DNA of 64,000 nt from Verrucomicrobiota bacterium (GCA_017305195.1 JAFKMU010000039.1:62001-126000), one strand, 5' to 3'; positions 18,763 through 27,699 are shown, counted from the stretch's first letter. The notes: generated by a model from the sequence alone, not told the origin. Numbers and translations are program-made.

Positions 18763-20061
18763 ATGACCACCCTCGCCCAGCCCTTCCGCCGTGTGTTCAC
18801 GTACCTGATTCTCGGGGGATTCCTCGCCCTTGGCACCCCGCTTGTTCACTCCGAGGCGAACAAGAAACTCGATGGTATCGTGCTGATAATCTCTGACGGA
18901 ACGTCGCTGGAGTTGATCACAACCACACGGGATTACGCTCTCGGAGCGGATGGCAGGCTGGCTTGGGATAAATTTTCGGCCACAGCGTTTGTGCGGACAT
19001 ACTCGGCCTCCGATCTTGTCACGGACTCCGCTGCGGGAGCCACCGCCATGGCCCGGGGAATCAAGGCGATCAATGGAGTACTCGGACAGGAAACTCCGGA
19101 TTCCACCTCGGGTCCGGCCAGTATTCTCGATCTCGCGAAAGCCAAAGGCTGGTCGACGGGCGTGGTCAGCGATGACTCGGTCACGGGCGCCACCCCGGCG
19201 GCTTTTCTCGTCGAGCACCGCAACCGGTCCCAATACGACCTCATTGCCGACAAGATCCTCGACCAATTTGGCAAACGGGCCGATATCGTGCTGGGAGGAG
19301 GATACAAATGGTTCAGCGACCGTTCGGCCGATCCCGCGATCAAGTACAAGGACGGCCAGGTCGCCCAGGTGCAGAAGAATGCCGAAAAACGGGAGAAATC
19401 CGGGGTGGCATATTTTGACGACTGGAATGCCTTCCTGTCGGCCAAAAAGGGAGACAAGCCGGTCCTCGGCGCCTTTTTCCCGGATGCCTTCCCCTACTAC
19501 GCCGATGGCACCCGCGCGCTGCGGCTGCGCGACATGGTCGGAGAAGCCGTGAAGTTTCTCAAGGCGGGCGATAAGCCGTATCTACTGGTGGCCGAGGCGG
19601 GACTGCCAGACAAGGCCTGCCATGCCAACAATGCCAAGCGAGCCATCACCGAGGTGCTGGAGCTCGATGCCACGCTGGACTGGCTGAAGACAAATGCAGG
19701 GCCAAACGTCTTGATCATCGTCACCACCGACCACAATACCGGCGGACTGATCTTCAATGGCCCTCCGGCTCCGCTACGGACAAAGGGCGACGCCTTGCTG
19801 GGCAAAAACCCGGTGAGCGAACACCCGTATCTCACCTGGGCCAGCGGCCCCGGAGCGAATCCGCCCAAGCCGGACGCCACTCCCGTCGCCGAGGGTCACG
19901 TGGAGGCGACACAGCCCGCGCTGCTGCCGCGAGGATCGGCTTTTCACACGGGAGGAGATGTGTGGCTGGTGGCCGATGGCCCCGGCTCGGAGACGATCCA
20001 CGGATCGATCGACAACACGGATATCTACCGCATCATCGCGAAGGAAATCGCGGAAAACTAG
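18763..20061 (+). CDS. Alkaline phosphatase (PhoA superfamily), secreted
   Basis: A 432-residue exported metal-dependent phosphatase. An N-terminal signal peptide (FRRVFTYLILGG..., cleaved near HSEA) precedes the core. Active-site elements are ISDGTS (zinc Asp), DSAAGATAMARG (Ser nucleophile), DDSVTGATPAAF, AEAGLPDKACHANN, TTDHNTGG and HTGGDVW. It would release phosphate from organic esters in the periplasm, matching the divergent pit gene. The start at 18763 gives the better signal peptide; an ATG at 18736 would add nine residues and crowd the promoter. Confidence 0.88.
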   Translation: MTTLAQPFRRVFTYLILGGFLALGTPLVHSEANKKLDGIVLIISDGTSLELITTTRDYALGADGRLAWDKFSATAFVRTYSASDLVTDSAAGATAMARGIKAINGVLGQETPDSTSGPASILDLAKAKGWSTGVVSDDSVTGATPAAFLVEHRNRSQYDLIADKILDQFGKRADIVLGGGYKWFSDRSADPAIKYKDGQVAQVQKNAEKREKSGVAYFDDWNAFLSAKKGDKPVLGAFFPDAFPYYADGTRALRLRDMVGEAVKFLKAGDKPYLLVAEAGLPDKACHANNAKRAITEVLELDATLDWLKTNAGPNVLIIVTTDHNTGGLIFNGPPAPLRTKGDALLGKNPVSEHPYLTWASGPGANPPKPDATPVAEGHVEATQPALLPRGSAFHTGGDVWLVADGPGSETIHGSIDNTDIYRIIAKEIAEN

Positions 20062-20120
20062 AGCGGCGCCTCCCTGCGCGCATGGCCTCCACCGGCTCGC
20101 GGAGCGGATTTAGCCCAAAG

Positions 20121-20150
20121 AAAAACGCCGCCCTCTTGCGAAGGCGGCGT
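20121..20150 (-). terminator. Rho-independent terminator of glnII
   Basis: A perfect 8-base stem, ACGCCGCC at 20125-20132 with GGCGGCGT at 20143-20150, has a 10-base loop. Read on the minus strand it is followed by five T residues (20125-20121). It lies 27 bases beyond the glnII stop. Confidence 0.85.
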
Positions 20151-20176
20151 CTTCATGAATCGAACCTTGTCGGCGA

Positions 20177-21196
20177 TTACGGGGTCGGAACCGTGGCGAT
20201 CGTCTGAAGGATGCGGCTCGCGATCTTGTACGGATCGCCAGCGGAGTTCGGACGACGGTCTTCGAGGTAACCCTTGTAGCCGTTGTTGACGAAGCTGTGC
20301 GGGACGCGGATGGAAGCGCCGCGGTTGGCCACGCCGTAGTTGAACTTGTCGATCGACTGGGTCTCGTGGAGACCAGTGAGACGGAGGTGGTTGTCCGGGC
20401 CGTAAACGGCGATGTGCTCGTTCTTGTACTTGTCGAAGGCAGCCATGAGGGCCTCGAAGTACTCCTTGCCACCGACTTCACGCATGTACTTGGTCGAGAA
20501 GTTGGAGTGCATGCCGGAGCCGTTCCAGTCGAGTTCCTTGCCGAGCGGCTTGCAATGGAAGTTCACGTCTACGCCGTACTTTTCGCAAAGACGGAGGAGG
20601 AGGTAACGAGCCATCCACACCTGGTCAGCAGCGGTCTTGGAACCCTTGCCGAAGATCTGGAACTCCCACTGGCCCTTGGCCACTTCGGCGTTGATGCCTT
20701 CGTGGTTGATGCCGGCCTCGAGACAGAGGTCGAGGTGGGTGTCGACGATCTCACGGGCGATGTCGCCCACGGCGTTGTAGCCGACGCCGGTGTAGTACTT
20801 GCCCTGCGGCTCGGGATAGCCCTCGCGCGGGAAGCCAAGCGGGCGGCCATCCTGATACAGGAAATACTCCTGCTCGAAGCCGAACCAGGTATCGGGGTCG
20901 TCCACGATGGTGGCGCGAGCGTTGGTCGGGTGCGGGGAGCCGTCCGGAAGGAGGACTTCGCACATGACGAGGGCACCATTGGTCTTGGTGGCATCGGGGA
21001 AAACGGCAACGGGCTTGAGCACGCAATCCGAGCTGTGACCCTCGGCCTGCTTCGTCGAGCTGCCGTCGAAGCCCCAGAGCGGAAGCTCTTCAAGCGTCGG
21101 GAAAGAATCAAATTCCTTGATCTGGGTTTTGCCACGGAGATTGGCCACCGGCTCGTAACCATCGAGCCAGATGTATTCCAGTTTGTACTTCGCCAT
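20177..21196 (-). CDS. glnII: Glutamine synthetase, type II (eukaryote-like)
   Basis: A 339-residue GSII, much shorter than the roughly 470 residues of GSI. It makes glutamine from glutamate, ammonia and ATP in the cytoplasm. Signatures: LPLWGFDGSST (substrate site), WFGFEQEYFLY (metal-binding Glu), GINAEVAKGQWEFQIF, NGSGMHSNFST, and RGASIRVP followed by YLEDRRPNSAGDPY. The start is the MAKYKLEYIWLDGY ATG. The upstream region carries a candidate sigma-54 promoter and a terminator follows the gene, so it is probably monocistronic and nitrogen-controlled. Confidence 0.95.
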   Translation of the reverse strand: MAKYKLEYIWLDGYEPVANLRGKTQIKEFDSFPTLEELPLWGFDGSSTKQAEGHSSDCVLKPVAVFPDATKTNGALVMCEVLLPDGSPHPTNARATIVDDPDTWFGFEQEYFLYQDGRPLGFPREGYPEPQGKYYTGVGYNAVGDIAREIVDTHLDLCLEAGINHEGINAEVAKGQWEFQIFGKGSKTAADQVWMARYLLLRLCEKYGVDVNFHCKPLGKELDWNGSGMHSNFSTKYMREVGGKEYFEALMAAFDKYKNEHIAVYGPDNHLRLTGLHETQSIDKFNYGVANRGASIRVPHSFVNNGYKGYLEDRRPNSAGDPYKIASRILQTIATVPTP

Positions 21197-21292
21197 ATTA
21201 TTCTTCGAGTGTCTTGTTTTGCGCGGACCGCGCCGGAGGGGACCGCTTAAGTGTTGTTTTTTACCCTTTATCCGTACGGCGCACCTATTGAA

Positions 21293-21310
21293 GAGCAGGA
21301 ACGATGCCAA
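21293..21310 (-). promoter_or_regulatory. Candidate sigma-54 (-24/-12) promoter of glnII
   Basis: On the minus strand TTGGCATCGTTCCTGCTC has GG (21308-21307) and GC (21296-21295) separated by exactly ten bases. TGGCA matches the -24 element and CTGCT is one base from TTGCT. Initiation would fall near 21284, giving a leader of about 87 bases. The same architecture lies before glnB. Confidence 0.45.
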
Positions 21311-21393
21311 CCCTCAAGAAGATCCGGCAGCCAAGGGAAAATCCCCGGTGAGGGCTTGCAGCGAACCCGCCCAGCGGCGACGATAAAAGCCGA

Positions 21394-21867
21394 ATGCACC
21401 AGGTCAAAGACACCCTCCGCGCCACGGTGCGTATTGGTTACGACGGACGCGTCCACAAGACCTTCCGGGGACCGAACGCCCAGGAACGCTTCGATACCGA
21501 GGTCAAGGTGCTGCGCTTTTTGGAAAAGATGCAGTGTCCCTTTGTGCCGCGCCTGCTGGAATCTGATCCGGAGCAGTTGAAAATCGTCACATCGAGCTGT
21601 GGGCAGCGCGTCGACCATCTGGACGACGAGCGCCGGGTGGAGCTCTTTGCGGAACTGGAGAAATATGGCGTGCGCCACGACGACGCCGAAACACGCAACG
21701 TCACCTACCGGCAGTCGGATGGGCGCTTCTGCTTGATCGATTTCGAGTTTGCGACCATTTTGCCGGGCTTTGAAGAGGCCGATGGAGCCAATCAACCAAG
21801 TCATACCGAACCAACGCCTGATCTGGCACGGCCGCAGCAACACGGGCCGCGTCCGGTTGAACAATGA
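21394..21867 (+). CDS. Kinase-like protein (RIO/APH-type fold, short)
   Basis: A 157-residue protein that looks like a minimal protein-kinase-like fold. HKTFRG with a following TEVKVLRFLE resembles the N-lobe Lys and Glu. HDDAETRNV fits the catalytic-loop HxDxxxxN, and CLIDFEFA fits the metal-binding DFG-equivalent. The last 30 or so residues are Pro/Gln-rich and lie over the start of the PP2C gene in another frame. Function as a protein or small-molecule kinase is inference; the pairing with a phosphatase suggests a signalling switch. Confidence 0.6.
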   Translation: MHQVKDTLRATVRIGYDGRVHKTFRGPNAQERFDTEVKVLRFLEKMQCPFVPRLLESDPEQLKIVTSSCGQRVDHLDDERRVELFAELEKYGVRHDDAETRNVTYRQSDGRFCLIDFEFATILPGFEEADGANQPSHTEPTPDLARPQQHGPRPVEQ

Positions 21868-22624
21868 GGATACCTTCCTCGGCCTGCAATTCGACGCCCA
21901 GGAGCTAAGGTACCTCGGGCGCGAGGGGGAAGGCTCGACGGATCATGGCGACTATGTCTTCGCGGTGAGCGATGGCATGGGGGGCGCGGCGGCGGGCGAG
22001 TTTGCCAGCCGGATCACGGTGGACAAGGTGACGCGATTCATGCCGGCGGCGTTCAAGCGCTCGGCGCAGGGCCTCGCGGCGGGGTTTGCGGATATTTTCA
22101 CCGAGCTGTATCACGAAATCCACAAAGCGATCTCCTACCTGTCGTGGGGCGACCCGGATTGCGCCGGGATGGGTGCGACGCTCACGCTCACCTGGTTCAC
22201 CCCGGGGTGGCTGTATTTTGGCCATATCGGCGATAGCCGACTCTACTATCTCCCGGCCAGCGAGGGCGGGATCAAGCAGCTCTCCCACGATGACACCTAT
22301 GTGGGATGGCTCTTCCGGCAGGGAAAGCTCAGCGAATGGGAGGCCAAGCAGCACCCCGGCCGCACCTCCCTGCAGAAGGCGCTCGGAGCGGGTCACCAGT
22401 TTGTCGATCCTCAGGTCGGCGCGGTGGCCTACCAGAAGGGCGATATCTTTGTGCTGTGCAGCGATGGCGTGGTCGACGGACTTTTCGACAATGAAATCCG
22501 CCGTCTCCTGAAAGACCCGGAGCCCGCCGAACGCCAGCACGACCCGGCCCAGCGCATCGTCATGACGGCCGTGGAGCGCTCGGGACGAGACAATACCACA
22601 GCCATCGTCATCGAGATCGCCTAG
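21782..22624 (+). CDS. PP2C-type serine/threonine phosphatase
   Basis: A 280-residue PPM phosphatase. The metal-binding motifs are in order: VRLNNEDTFLG, AVSDGMGGAAAGE, GATLTLTWF with GHIGDSRLYY, SDGVVDGLF and RDNTTAIVIEIA. It should dephosphorylate Ser/Thr residues in the cytoplasm. The start ATG at 21782 lies 86 bases inside the kinase-like gene, an unusually long overlap. The stop overlaps the convergent MFS gene stop in a CTAG. Confidence 0.92.
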   Translation: MEPINQVIPNQRLIWHGRSNTGRVRLNNEDTFLGLQFDAQELRYLGREGEGSTDHGDYVFAVSDGMGGAAAGEFASRITVDKVTRFMPAAFKRSAQGLAAGFADIFTELYHEIHKAISYLSWGDPDCAGMGATLTLTWFTPGWLYFGHIGDSRLYYLPASEGGIKQLSHDDTYVGWLFRQGKLSEWEAKQHPGRTSLQKALGAGHQFVDPQVGAVAYQKGDIFVLCSDGVVDGLFDNEIRRLLKDPEPAERQHDPAQRIVMTAVERSGRDNTTAIVIEIA

Positions 22625-24090
22625 GCATCGCCCTTCCGGACAGCGAGCGGCGTGGCGATGCTCTCAAGGGATTTTCGCTCCGCCTTGACGCCGAGCCACG
22701 CCTCGACCAGCGCGGCGGAAATCATCAGCACAGCCGCCAGCAGATAGCCGAGAAAGAGCGGCCAGCGGTCCTCGCCGCTCACGCCGATGAGCCAGCCATA
22801 GAGAAGCGGCGCAGCCACCCCGCCCACGAATGTCCCGACGGCGAAGAATATCGCGATGGCGAGGCCGCGAATCTCGAGCGGAAAGATTTCACTGACGGTG
22901 AGGTAGGCGGAACTCGCCGCCGCCGAGGCGACAAAAAAGATCAGCATCCATGCCGCCGTCTGCCCGGTGGAGGACAGCGCCTGCATGAGGAACAGGACCG
23001 ACGACCCGACGAGCAGGAGCCCGCTTCCCGCGTAGGTGGCGACGATCATCGGCTTGCGGCCCCAGGTGTCAAAGAAGCGCCCGAGCACCATCGGACCGAC
23101 CGCATTGGCCAGGGCGAAGGGCAGAAGGTAGCCGCCCACGGTCAACTCGGAAACTCCGAAATAGCGCACCAGCACCAGCGGATAGGTAAAAAACACGCCG
23201 TTGAAAAAGAAGGCCTGCGCGATCATGAGGGCGAGGCCAAGAATGGAGCGGCTCCTGTGTTCATGCCCCACGGCGTGCCAGATCTCGCGAAAGGCCGTGC
23301 CTTTGCGGGCGTAAACACGTATTGCCGGTTCCCGCAGCGGAGCCAGCTCGCCATGATGAGCGATGGCATTTCGTTCCACCCCTGCCACGATCTGCCCGGC
23401 CTCGTCGGCCCGTCCGTGAACCATGAGCCAGCGCGGACTTTCCGGCACCCAGCGGCGGAAGAAGAGGATGACCAGACCGAGCGCCGCTCCAATGCCAAAG
23501 GCCATTCGCCAACCGAGCCAGATCGGGAGGAAATCCGGATGGAGCAACACGAGGGTTGCGCTCGATCCGATGGCCGCACCGATCCAGAAGGTGGCATTGA
23601 TGAAAAGATTCACCCGCCCGCGCAGGCGGGCGGGGATGAGTTCATCGATGGCGGAATTGATCGCCGCATACTCGCCGCCGATTCCCGCGCCGGTGAGCGC
23701 TCGAAAAAAGATATAGCTCCAGAAATCCCACGAAAACGCCGTGGCGGCGGTGGCCGTGAGATAGACGCCGACCGTGAGAAAGAAGAGCTTCTTCCGTCCG
23801 AAACGATCGGTCGCCCAGCCAAAGCCCAGCGCACCGATGACAGCGCCGATCAGATAGGCCGAGGCGCTCGCTCCGATCTGGACCGGCGACAGGGACAGGG
23901 CCTCGGGATGGGTCAGGACTCCGCTGAGCGCCCCTGCGAGCGTGACCTCCAGGCCATCGAGAATCCAGGTCACACCGAGAGCTGTGACGACCAGCCAATG
24001 CCAGCGCGTCCACGGCAGGCGATCCATCCGCTCGGGGATGCGCGTTTCCGTCCAGGGAGAAGCTGCAGAATTCACGCTCTGTATTCGCAC
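22621..24090 (-). CDS. MFS transporter (sugar/metabolite:H+ symporter type)
   Basis: A 489-residue major facilitator with 12 predicted helices. The loop 2-3 motif is GWATDRFGRKKLF, RALTGAGIGGEYAAINSAIDELIP is the family hallmark, and RFFDTWGRKP repeats the loop motif in the second half. It resembles the sugar-porter/metabolite-symporter branch; the substrate cannot be read. The gene is followed by a convergent PP2C gene. Upstream on the same strand are the FAH-family and D-threonine-aldolase-like genes, which suggests a small catabolic set. Confidence 0.88.
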   Translation of the reverse strand: MRIQSVNSAASPWTETRIPERMDRLPWTRWHWLVVTALGVTWILDGLEVTLAGALSGVLTHPEALSLSPVQIGASASAYLIGAVIGALGFGWATDRFGRKKLFFLTVGVYLTATAATAFSWDFWSYIFFRALTGAGIGGEYAAINSAIDELIPARLRGRVNLFINATFWIGAAIGSSATLVLLHPDFLPIWLGWRMAFGIGAALGLVILFFRRWVPESPRWLMVHGRADEAGQIVAGVERNAIAHHGELAPLREPAIRVYARKGTAFREIWHAVGHEHRSRSILGLALMIAQAFFFNGVFFTYPLVLVRYFGVSELTVGGYLLPFALANAVGPMVLGRFFDTWGRKPMIVATYAGSGLLLVGSSVLFLMQALSSTGQTAAWMLIFFVASAAASSAYLTVSEIFPLEIRGLAIAIFFAVGTFVGGVAAPLLYGWLIGVSGEDRWPLFLGYLLAAVLMISAALVEAWLGVKAERKSLESIATPLAVRKGDA

Positions 24091-24125
24091 TCCGGGCGCG
24101 ATCCGGACCCCCCAAAAAATCCCCG

Positions 24126-24923
24126 CTACTCGGAGACGACGGGATTCATGAGACGTCCGATTTTCTCAACCTCGACCGTCACCTCGTCGCCGGGCTGGAG
24201 CCAGCGGGGCGGAGTCCGCGCCATACCGACGCCATGCGGAGTGCCCGTGAGAATGACCGTGCCGGGATAAAGCGTGGTGCTGCCACTGAGGAACTCGATG
24301 AGCGTGGGCACGTCGAAGATCATATCCGCCGTCGTCCAGTCCTGCAGGGTCTCCCCGTTGACGGTGGTCTTGATCCCGAGGCTGTTGGGATTCGGAATTT
24401 CGTCGCTGGTGACCAGCACGGGACCGAGAGGCGCGAAAGTGTCGAAGGACTTGCCCCGGCACCACTGGCCGCCGCCCCAGTTTTTCTGCCAGTCGCGGGC
24501 GCTCACGTCGTTCGCCGCCGTATAGCCAAAGACATACTCTAGCGCATGCTCGCGCTTCACGTTCTTGCACGTCTTGCCGATGACGACGGCGAGCTCGCAT
24601 TCGTAATCCACCTGATGACTCGCGAGGGCGGTGGGCAGTTGAATGGGGTCGCCCGGATTCTGGAGCGTGTTGGGGGTCTTGATGAATAGGATGGGAAACT
24701 CGGGGATCTTTGCCTTCGTCTCCTCGGCGTGGTGGCGGTAGTTCAGCCCGATGCAGAGGATCGCGGCGGGAACCAGCGGCGCGAGAAGCTTGGCCACGTC
24801 GGCGGTTTCTCCGGTGGGAGTCAATTCACCGAACAATTCCCCGTTGAGACGTTCATAGATGCCGTCAGCCTCCATGGCGTAGTGAATGGCTCCGGCGGTG
24901 TCCGAGTAACGAATGATCTTCAT
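24126..24923 (-). CDS. Fumarylacetoacetate hydrolase family protein
   Basis: A 265-residue FAH-superfamily protein. Family segments are LCIGLNYRHHAEE, DYECELAVVIGK with the metal-binding Glu residues, GYTAANDVSARDWQ, KSFDTFAPLGP and LTGTPHGVG. Members hydrolyse C-C bonds of acylpyruvates or are hydratases, decarboxylases or isomerases in aromatic and sugar-acid breakdown. Exact substrate is unknown. It lies 35 bases upstream of the MFS gene, probably in one operon. Confidence 0.9.
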   Translation of the reverse strand: MKIIRYSDTAGAIHYAMEADGIYERLNGELFGELTPTGETADVAKLLAPLVPAAILCIGLNYRHHAEETKAKIPEFPILFIKTPNTLQNPGDPIQLPTALASHQVDYECELAVVIGKTCKNVKREHALEYVFGYTAANDVSARDWQKNWGGGQWCRGKSFDTFAPLGPVLVTSDEIPNPNSLGIKTTVNGETLQDWTTADMIFDVPTLIEFLSGSTTLYPGTVILTGTPHGVGMARTPPRWLQPGDEVTVEVEKIGRLMNPVVSE

Positions 24924-25020
24924 GGCTGGTAAGGTCTGCCGCTTCTTTATGCGACAGCGTTTTCCCTAACACTCTGGCAAACGGGAAGCCAGTCCGAACG
25001 AAAAACCGCGTCGTCAGGGC

Positions 25021-26106
25021 CTAGTCGGATCGTCCCCGCGCGTCGACCCGCCAGACATCGACCACCTCGCCGCTCCGCACCACATGCACCCGGTCGGCGA
25101 GATTCACCGCGGGGCAGACGTGAGCCGGGGTGAAGAGCAGCCGGTCCCCCACCCGCAGAGAAGCAACGCCGCGCCCGGTAACGAAGCCGTGTTCCTCGCT
25201 GAGACGAGTCACATTGATGTCCTGGCGATCCACGGCGCGGGCAGTGATGTTGCCGGAATATTTGTCGCTGGAAAAAACCTTCGATCCGGCATCGATCAAG
25301 GCCAGGTCTGGCTCAGGGCGATCGACTACCGTCGCGAGGACATGCAGGGCGACATCATCAAAGGTCATGCCACCGGGACCCTCCGCGAGATTCAGGTCGC
25401 CGTAGACATACGCCCCGGGGCGGACAGCCTTTACCCGGAAACGCTTGAGAAACTCGGTCGCCGTGACGCTGCATCCCGGCCAGATTGCCAGCTCCTCGCC
25501 GATTTCGTCGCGCGCCGCCTCGAGTGAATCCTCCGCTGCACGGACGAGGATCTCGACCTGCTGCGGCGTGCGGGCCTGATAAGCATGGCCCTCGTGGGTG
25601 TAGAGCCCGGCGAGCTTCATGCGATGCGAGGACCGGATGCGGTCGGCGAGTTCCCCGGCGGCAACCGGAGTACGCACACCCTCGCGCAGCAGGCCGGTAT
25701 CGACCGCCATGAGCACGGGCACGGAAATACCGGCCGCCTCCAGCACCTTTTCCAGCACCTCCAGATGCGCCTCGCTGGTCACGGCGAGGATGAGTTCGTC
25801 GAGCATTCCAGCCAGCTCGCGCAGGCGGCGGGCTTTGCTCACATCGGCCAGCGAGTAAGCAATAAAGATACGGCGTACACCGGAGGGCAGCATGGCTTCG
25901 GCCTCGCCGAGCTTGGCGCAGGTCGCGCCCTTGGCTCCGGCGGCGAGCTGCTTTTTCAGCACGGCCACGGATTTGTGGGTCTTGATGTGCGGCCAGAGCT
26001 CGACGCCGGCCGCGTCGCAGGCGGCCTGCATGGAGGAGATGTTGCGCTCGAGGCGGTCGAGATCGACGATCAGGGCCGGTGACGGGATGGCGTCCGAGGA
26101 TTGCAT
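25021..26106 (-). CDS. D-threonine aldolase-like (alanine racemase fold) PLP enzyme
   Basis: A 361-residue PLP enzyme. The N-terminal barrel has the PLP lysine in ELWPHIKTHKS (Lys42). The C-terminal domain has the metal-binding region FTPAHVCPAVNLADRV, typical of D-threonine aldolase/D-serine dehydratase relatives. It would cleave or dehydrate a D-3-hydroxyamino acid. The start is the MQSSDAIPSPAL ATG; the frame is open far upstream, but that part is a shadow of the divergent gene. It lies 97 bases upstream of the FAH-family gene. Confidence 0.85.
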   Translation of the reverse strand: MQSSDAIPSPALIVDLDRLERNISSMQAACDAAGVELWPHIKTHKSVAVLKKQLAAGAKGATCAKLGEAEAMLPSGVRRIFIAYSLADVSKARRLRELAGMLDELILAVTSEAHLEVLEKVLEAAGISVPVLMAVDTGLLREGVRTPVAAGELADRIRSSHRMKLAGLYTHEGHAYQARTPQQVEILVRAAEDSLEAARDEIGEELAIWPGCSVTATEFLKRFRVKAVRPGAYVYGDLNLAEGPGGMTFDDVALHVLATVVDRPEPDLALIDAGSKVFSSDKYSGNITARAVDRQDINVTRLSEEHGFVTGRGVASLRVGDRLLFTPAHVCPAVNLADRVHVVRSGEVVDVWRVDARGRSD

Positions 26107-26199
26107 GGCTCTGAAACGGGATGCTCTCAGCTTTTCCCGCCGGATACAACATCGCCCGCGCGCTTGACCTCGCGGGAATAAACGGACATTCCCAGAGCC

Positions 26200-26700
26200 A
26201 TGAGCGCACGCGTTTACCTCGCAGGACCGGACGTCTTCTTCCCCGATGCCAAAAAGCTGGCCGTGACGTACAAAGCCATCCTCGCCGAGTACGGGCTCGA
26301 CGGGCAGTTCCCGCTCGACAACCAGATCCAAGCCTCGACGCTCCAGGAAACCGCGCTGGCGATCTTTGAGGCCAACTACCGGCTGATTGATTCCTGCGAC
26401 GCGGTGCTCGCCAATATGGTCCCGTTTCGCGGTCCCTCGATGGATGTCGGGACGGCGTGGGAAATCGGCTACGCCTACGCGCAGGGCAAGCCGATCGTGG
26501 GCTACACGGAAATCCTCACGCCGTACCGGACCAAGGTCCATCACAGCGGCTTCTCGCAGGCCGAGACCGATCCCGTGGACCATCTCGGTCACGAGATCGA
26601 GCACTTTGAGGGCATCGACAATCTCATGCTCACGCAATCCGTGCGCGCGATCAAACCGACCCTGCGCGAAGCCGCCGAGTACCTGGCGACGATCGTTTAA
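26200..26700 (+). CDS. Nucleoside 2-deoxyribosyltransferase
   Basis: A 166-residue protein of the NDT family: VYLAGPDVFFPDA at the N-terminus, CDAVLANMVPFRGPSMDVGTA, split around the substrate loop, and WEIGYAYAQGKPIVGY with the nucleophilic Glu. It transfers deoxyribose between bases in nucleotide salvage or hydrolyses nucleosides. It is divergent from the D-threonine-aldolase-like gene, and its TAA abuts the TTA (reverse stop) of the next gene with no spacer. Confidence 0.9.
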   Translation: MSARVYLAGPDVFFPDAKKLAVTYKAILAEYGLDGQFPLDNQIQASTLQETALAIFEANYRLIDSCDAVLANMVPFRGPSMDVGTAWEIGYAYAQGKPIVGYTEILTPYRTKVHHSGFSQAETDPVDHLGHEIEHFEGIDNLMLTQSVRAIKPTLREAAEYLATIV

Positions 26701-27699
26701 TTACCAGCCGAGCACCTGGGCAAAGATGAGCGGCGCGACGATGGAGGCGTCGCTTTCGATGATGTACTTCGGCGTGGCGGAGCCGAGCTTGCCCCAGGTG
26801 ATCTTTTCATTTGGCACCGCGCCGGAGTAGCTGCCGTAGCTCGTGGTCGAGTCGCTGATCTGGCAGAAGTAGCCCCACAGCGGCACGTCCCCGCGCTGCA
26901 AATCCTGGTGCAGCATCGGCACGACGCAGATCGGAAAATCCCCCGCGATGCCTCCGCCGATCTGGAAGAAGCCGACCGAGCCGATCGCACCCATCGGGCG
27001 GGCCGTGGCGGTGTACCACTCCGCCAGCGAGATCATGTATTCGATGCCGGTGCGCACGGTGTGGACATTGCGAATGTCCCCGCTGATGCAGTGCCCGGTG
27101 TACATGTTGCCGAGAGTGGAATCTTCCCAGCCCGGGACGAACATCGGGAGATTGCGCTCCGCTGCGGCGAGCAGCCAGCTGTGGGCCGGGTCGATCTGGG
27201 TCTCCAGCCTCCCGCCGAGCAGAATGCGATAGAGAAACTGGTGAGGAAAATACCGCTCGCCCGCGCGGTCCGCCGCCTGCCATTCCGCCAGCACCGCCGC
27301 CTCGATGCGGCGCATGGCCTCCATCTCGGGGATGCACGTATCGGTCACGCGGTTCATATGCCGGTCGAGGAGCGCCTGCTCGTCGGCTGGCGTGAGGTCG
27401 CGGTAATGCGGCACGCGCTCGTAGAACTCATGCGCGACGAGATTGAAGACATCCTCCTCGAGATTCGCGCCCGTGCAGCAGATGGCATGGACCTTGCCCT
27501 GTCGGATCATCTCGGCGAGCGAGAGCCCGATCTCCGCCGTGCTCATCGCCCCAGCCATGGTGAGAAACATCACTCCGCCCTGGTCAAGATGGGCGGCGTA
27601 GCCATCGGCGGCATCCCGGAGCGAAGCCGCGTTGAAGTGCCGGAAATGATGACGGATGAATCGGGAGATTTCGCCGCCTGCCTGTGGAACCGTGTTCAT
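26701..27699 (-). CDS. Deoxyhypusine synthase-like protein (possible homospermidine synthase)
   Basis: A 332-residue member of the deoxyhypusine synthase family. It keeps the NAD-binding fold (VMFLTMAGAMSTAEIG; ICCTGANLEEDVFN) and the catalytic lysine region NEKITWGKL, with Lys304 in the position of the DHS lysine. Bacteria lack hypusinated eIF5A, and bacterial DHS-like proteins such as SpeY make homospermidine from spermidine and putrescine. That role is inference here. A folded leader with a hairpin and a U run precedes it. Confidence 0.85.
   Translation of the reverse strand: MNTVPQAGGEISRFIRHHFRHFNAASLRDAADGYAAHLDQGGVMFLTMAGAMSTAEIGLSLAEMIRQGKVHAICCTGANLEEDVFNLVAHEFYERVPHYRDLTPADEQALLDRHMNRVTDTCIPEMEAMRRIEAAVLAEWQAADRAGERYFPHQFLYRILLGGRLETQIDPAHSWLLAAAERNLPMFVPGWEDSTLGNMYTGHCISGDIRNVHTVRTGIEYMISLAEWYTATARPMGAIGSVGFFQIGGGIAGDFPICVVPMLHQDLQRGDVPLWGYFCQISDSTTSYGSYSGAVPNEKITWGKLGSATPKYIIESDASIVAPLIFAQVLGW

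Noticed and set aside
20297..21250. 317-residue plus-strand frame across the glutamine synthetase gene
   Set aside because: A shadow of glnII; it is Val/Gly/Glu-rich without domain content.
25021..26637. 538-residue reading of the D-threonine-aldolase-like gene
   Set aside because: The extra N-terminal part lies antisense to the nucleoside deoxyribosyltransferase gene; the enzyme starts at 26106.
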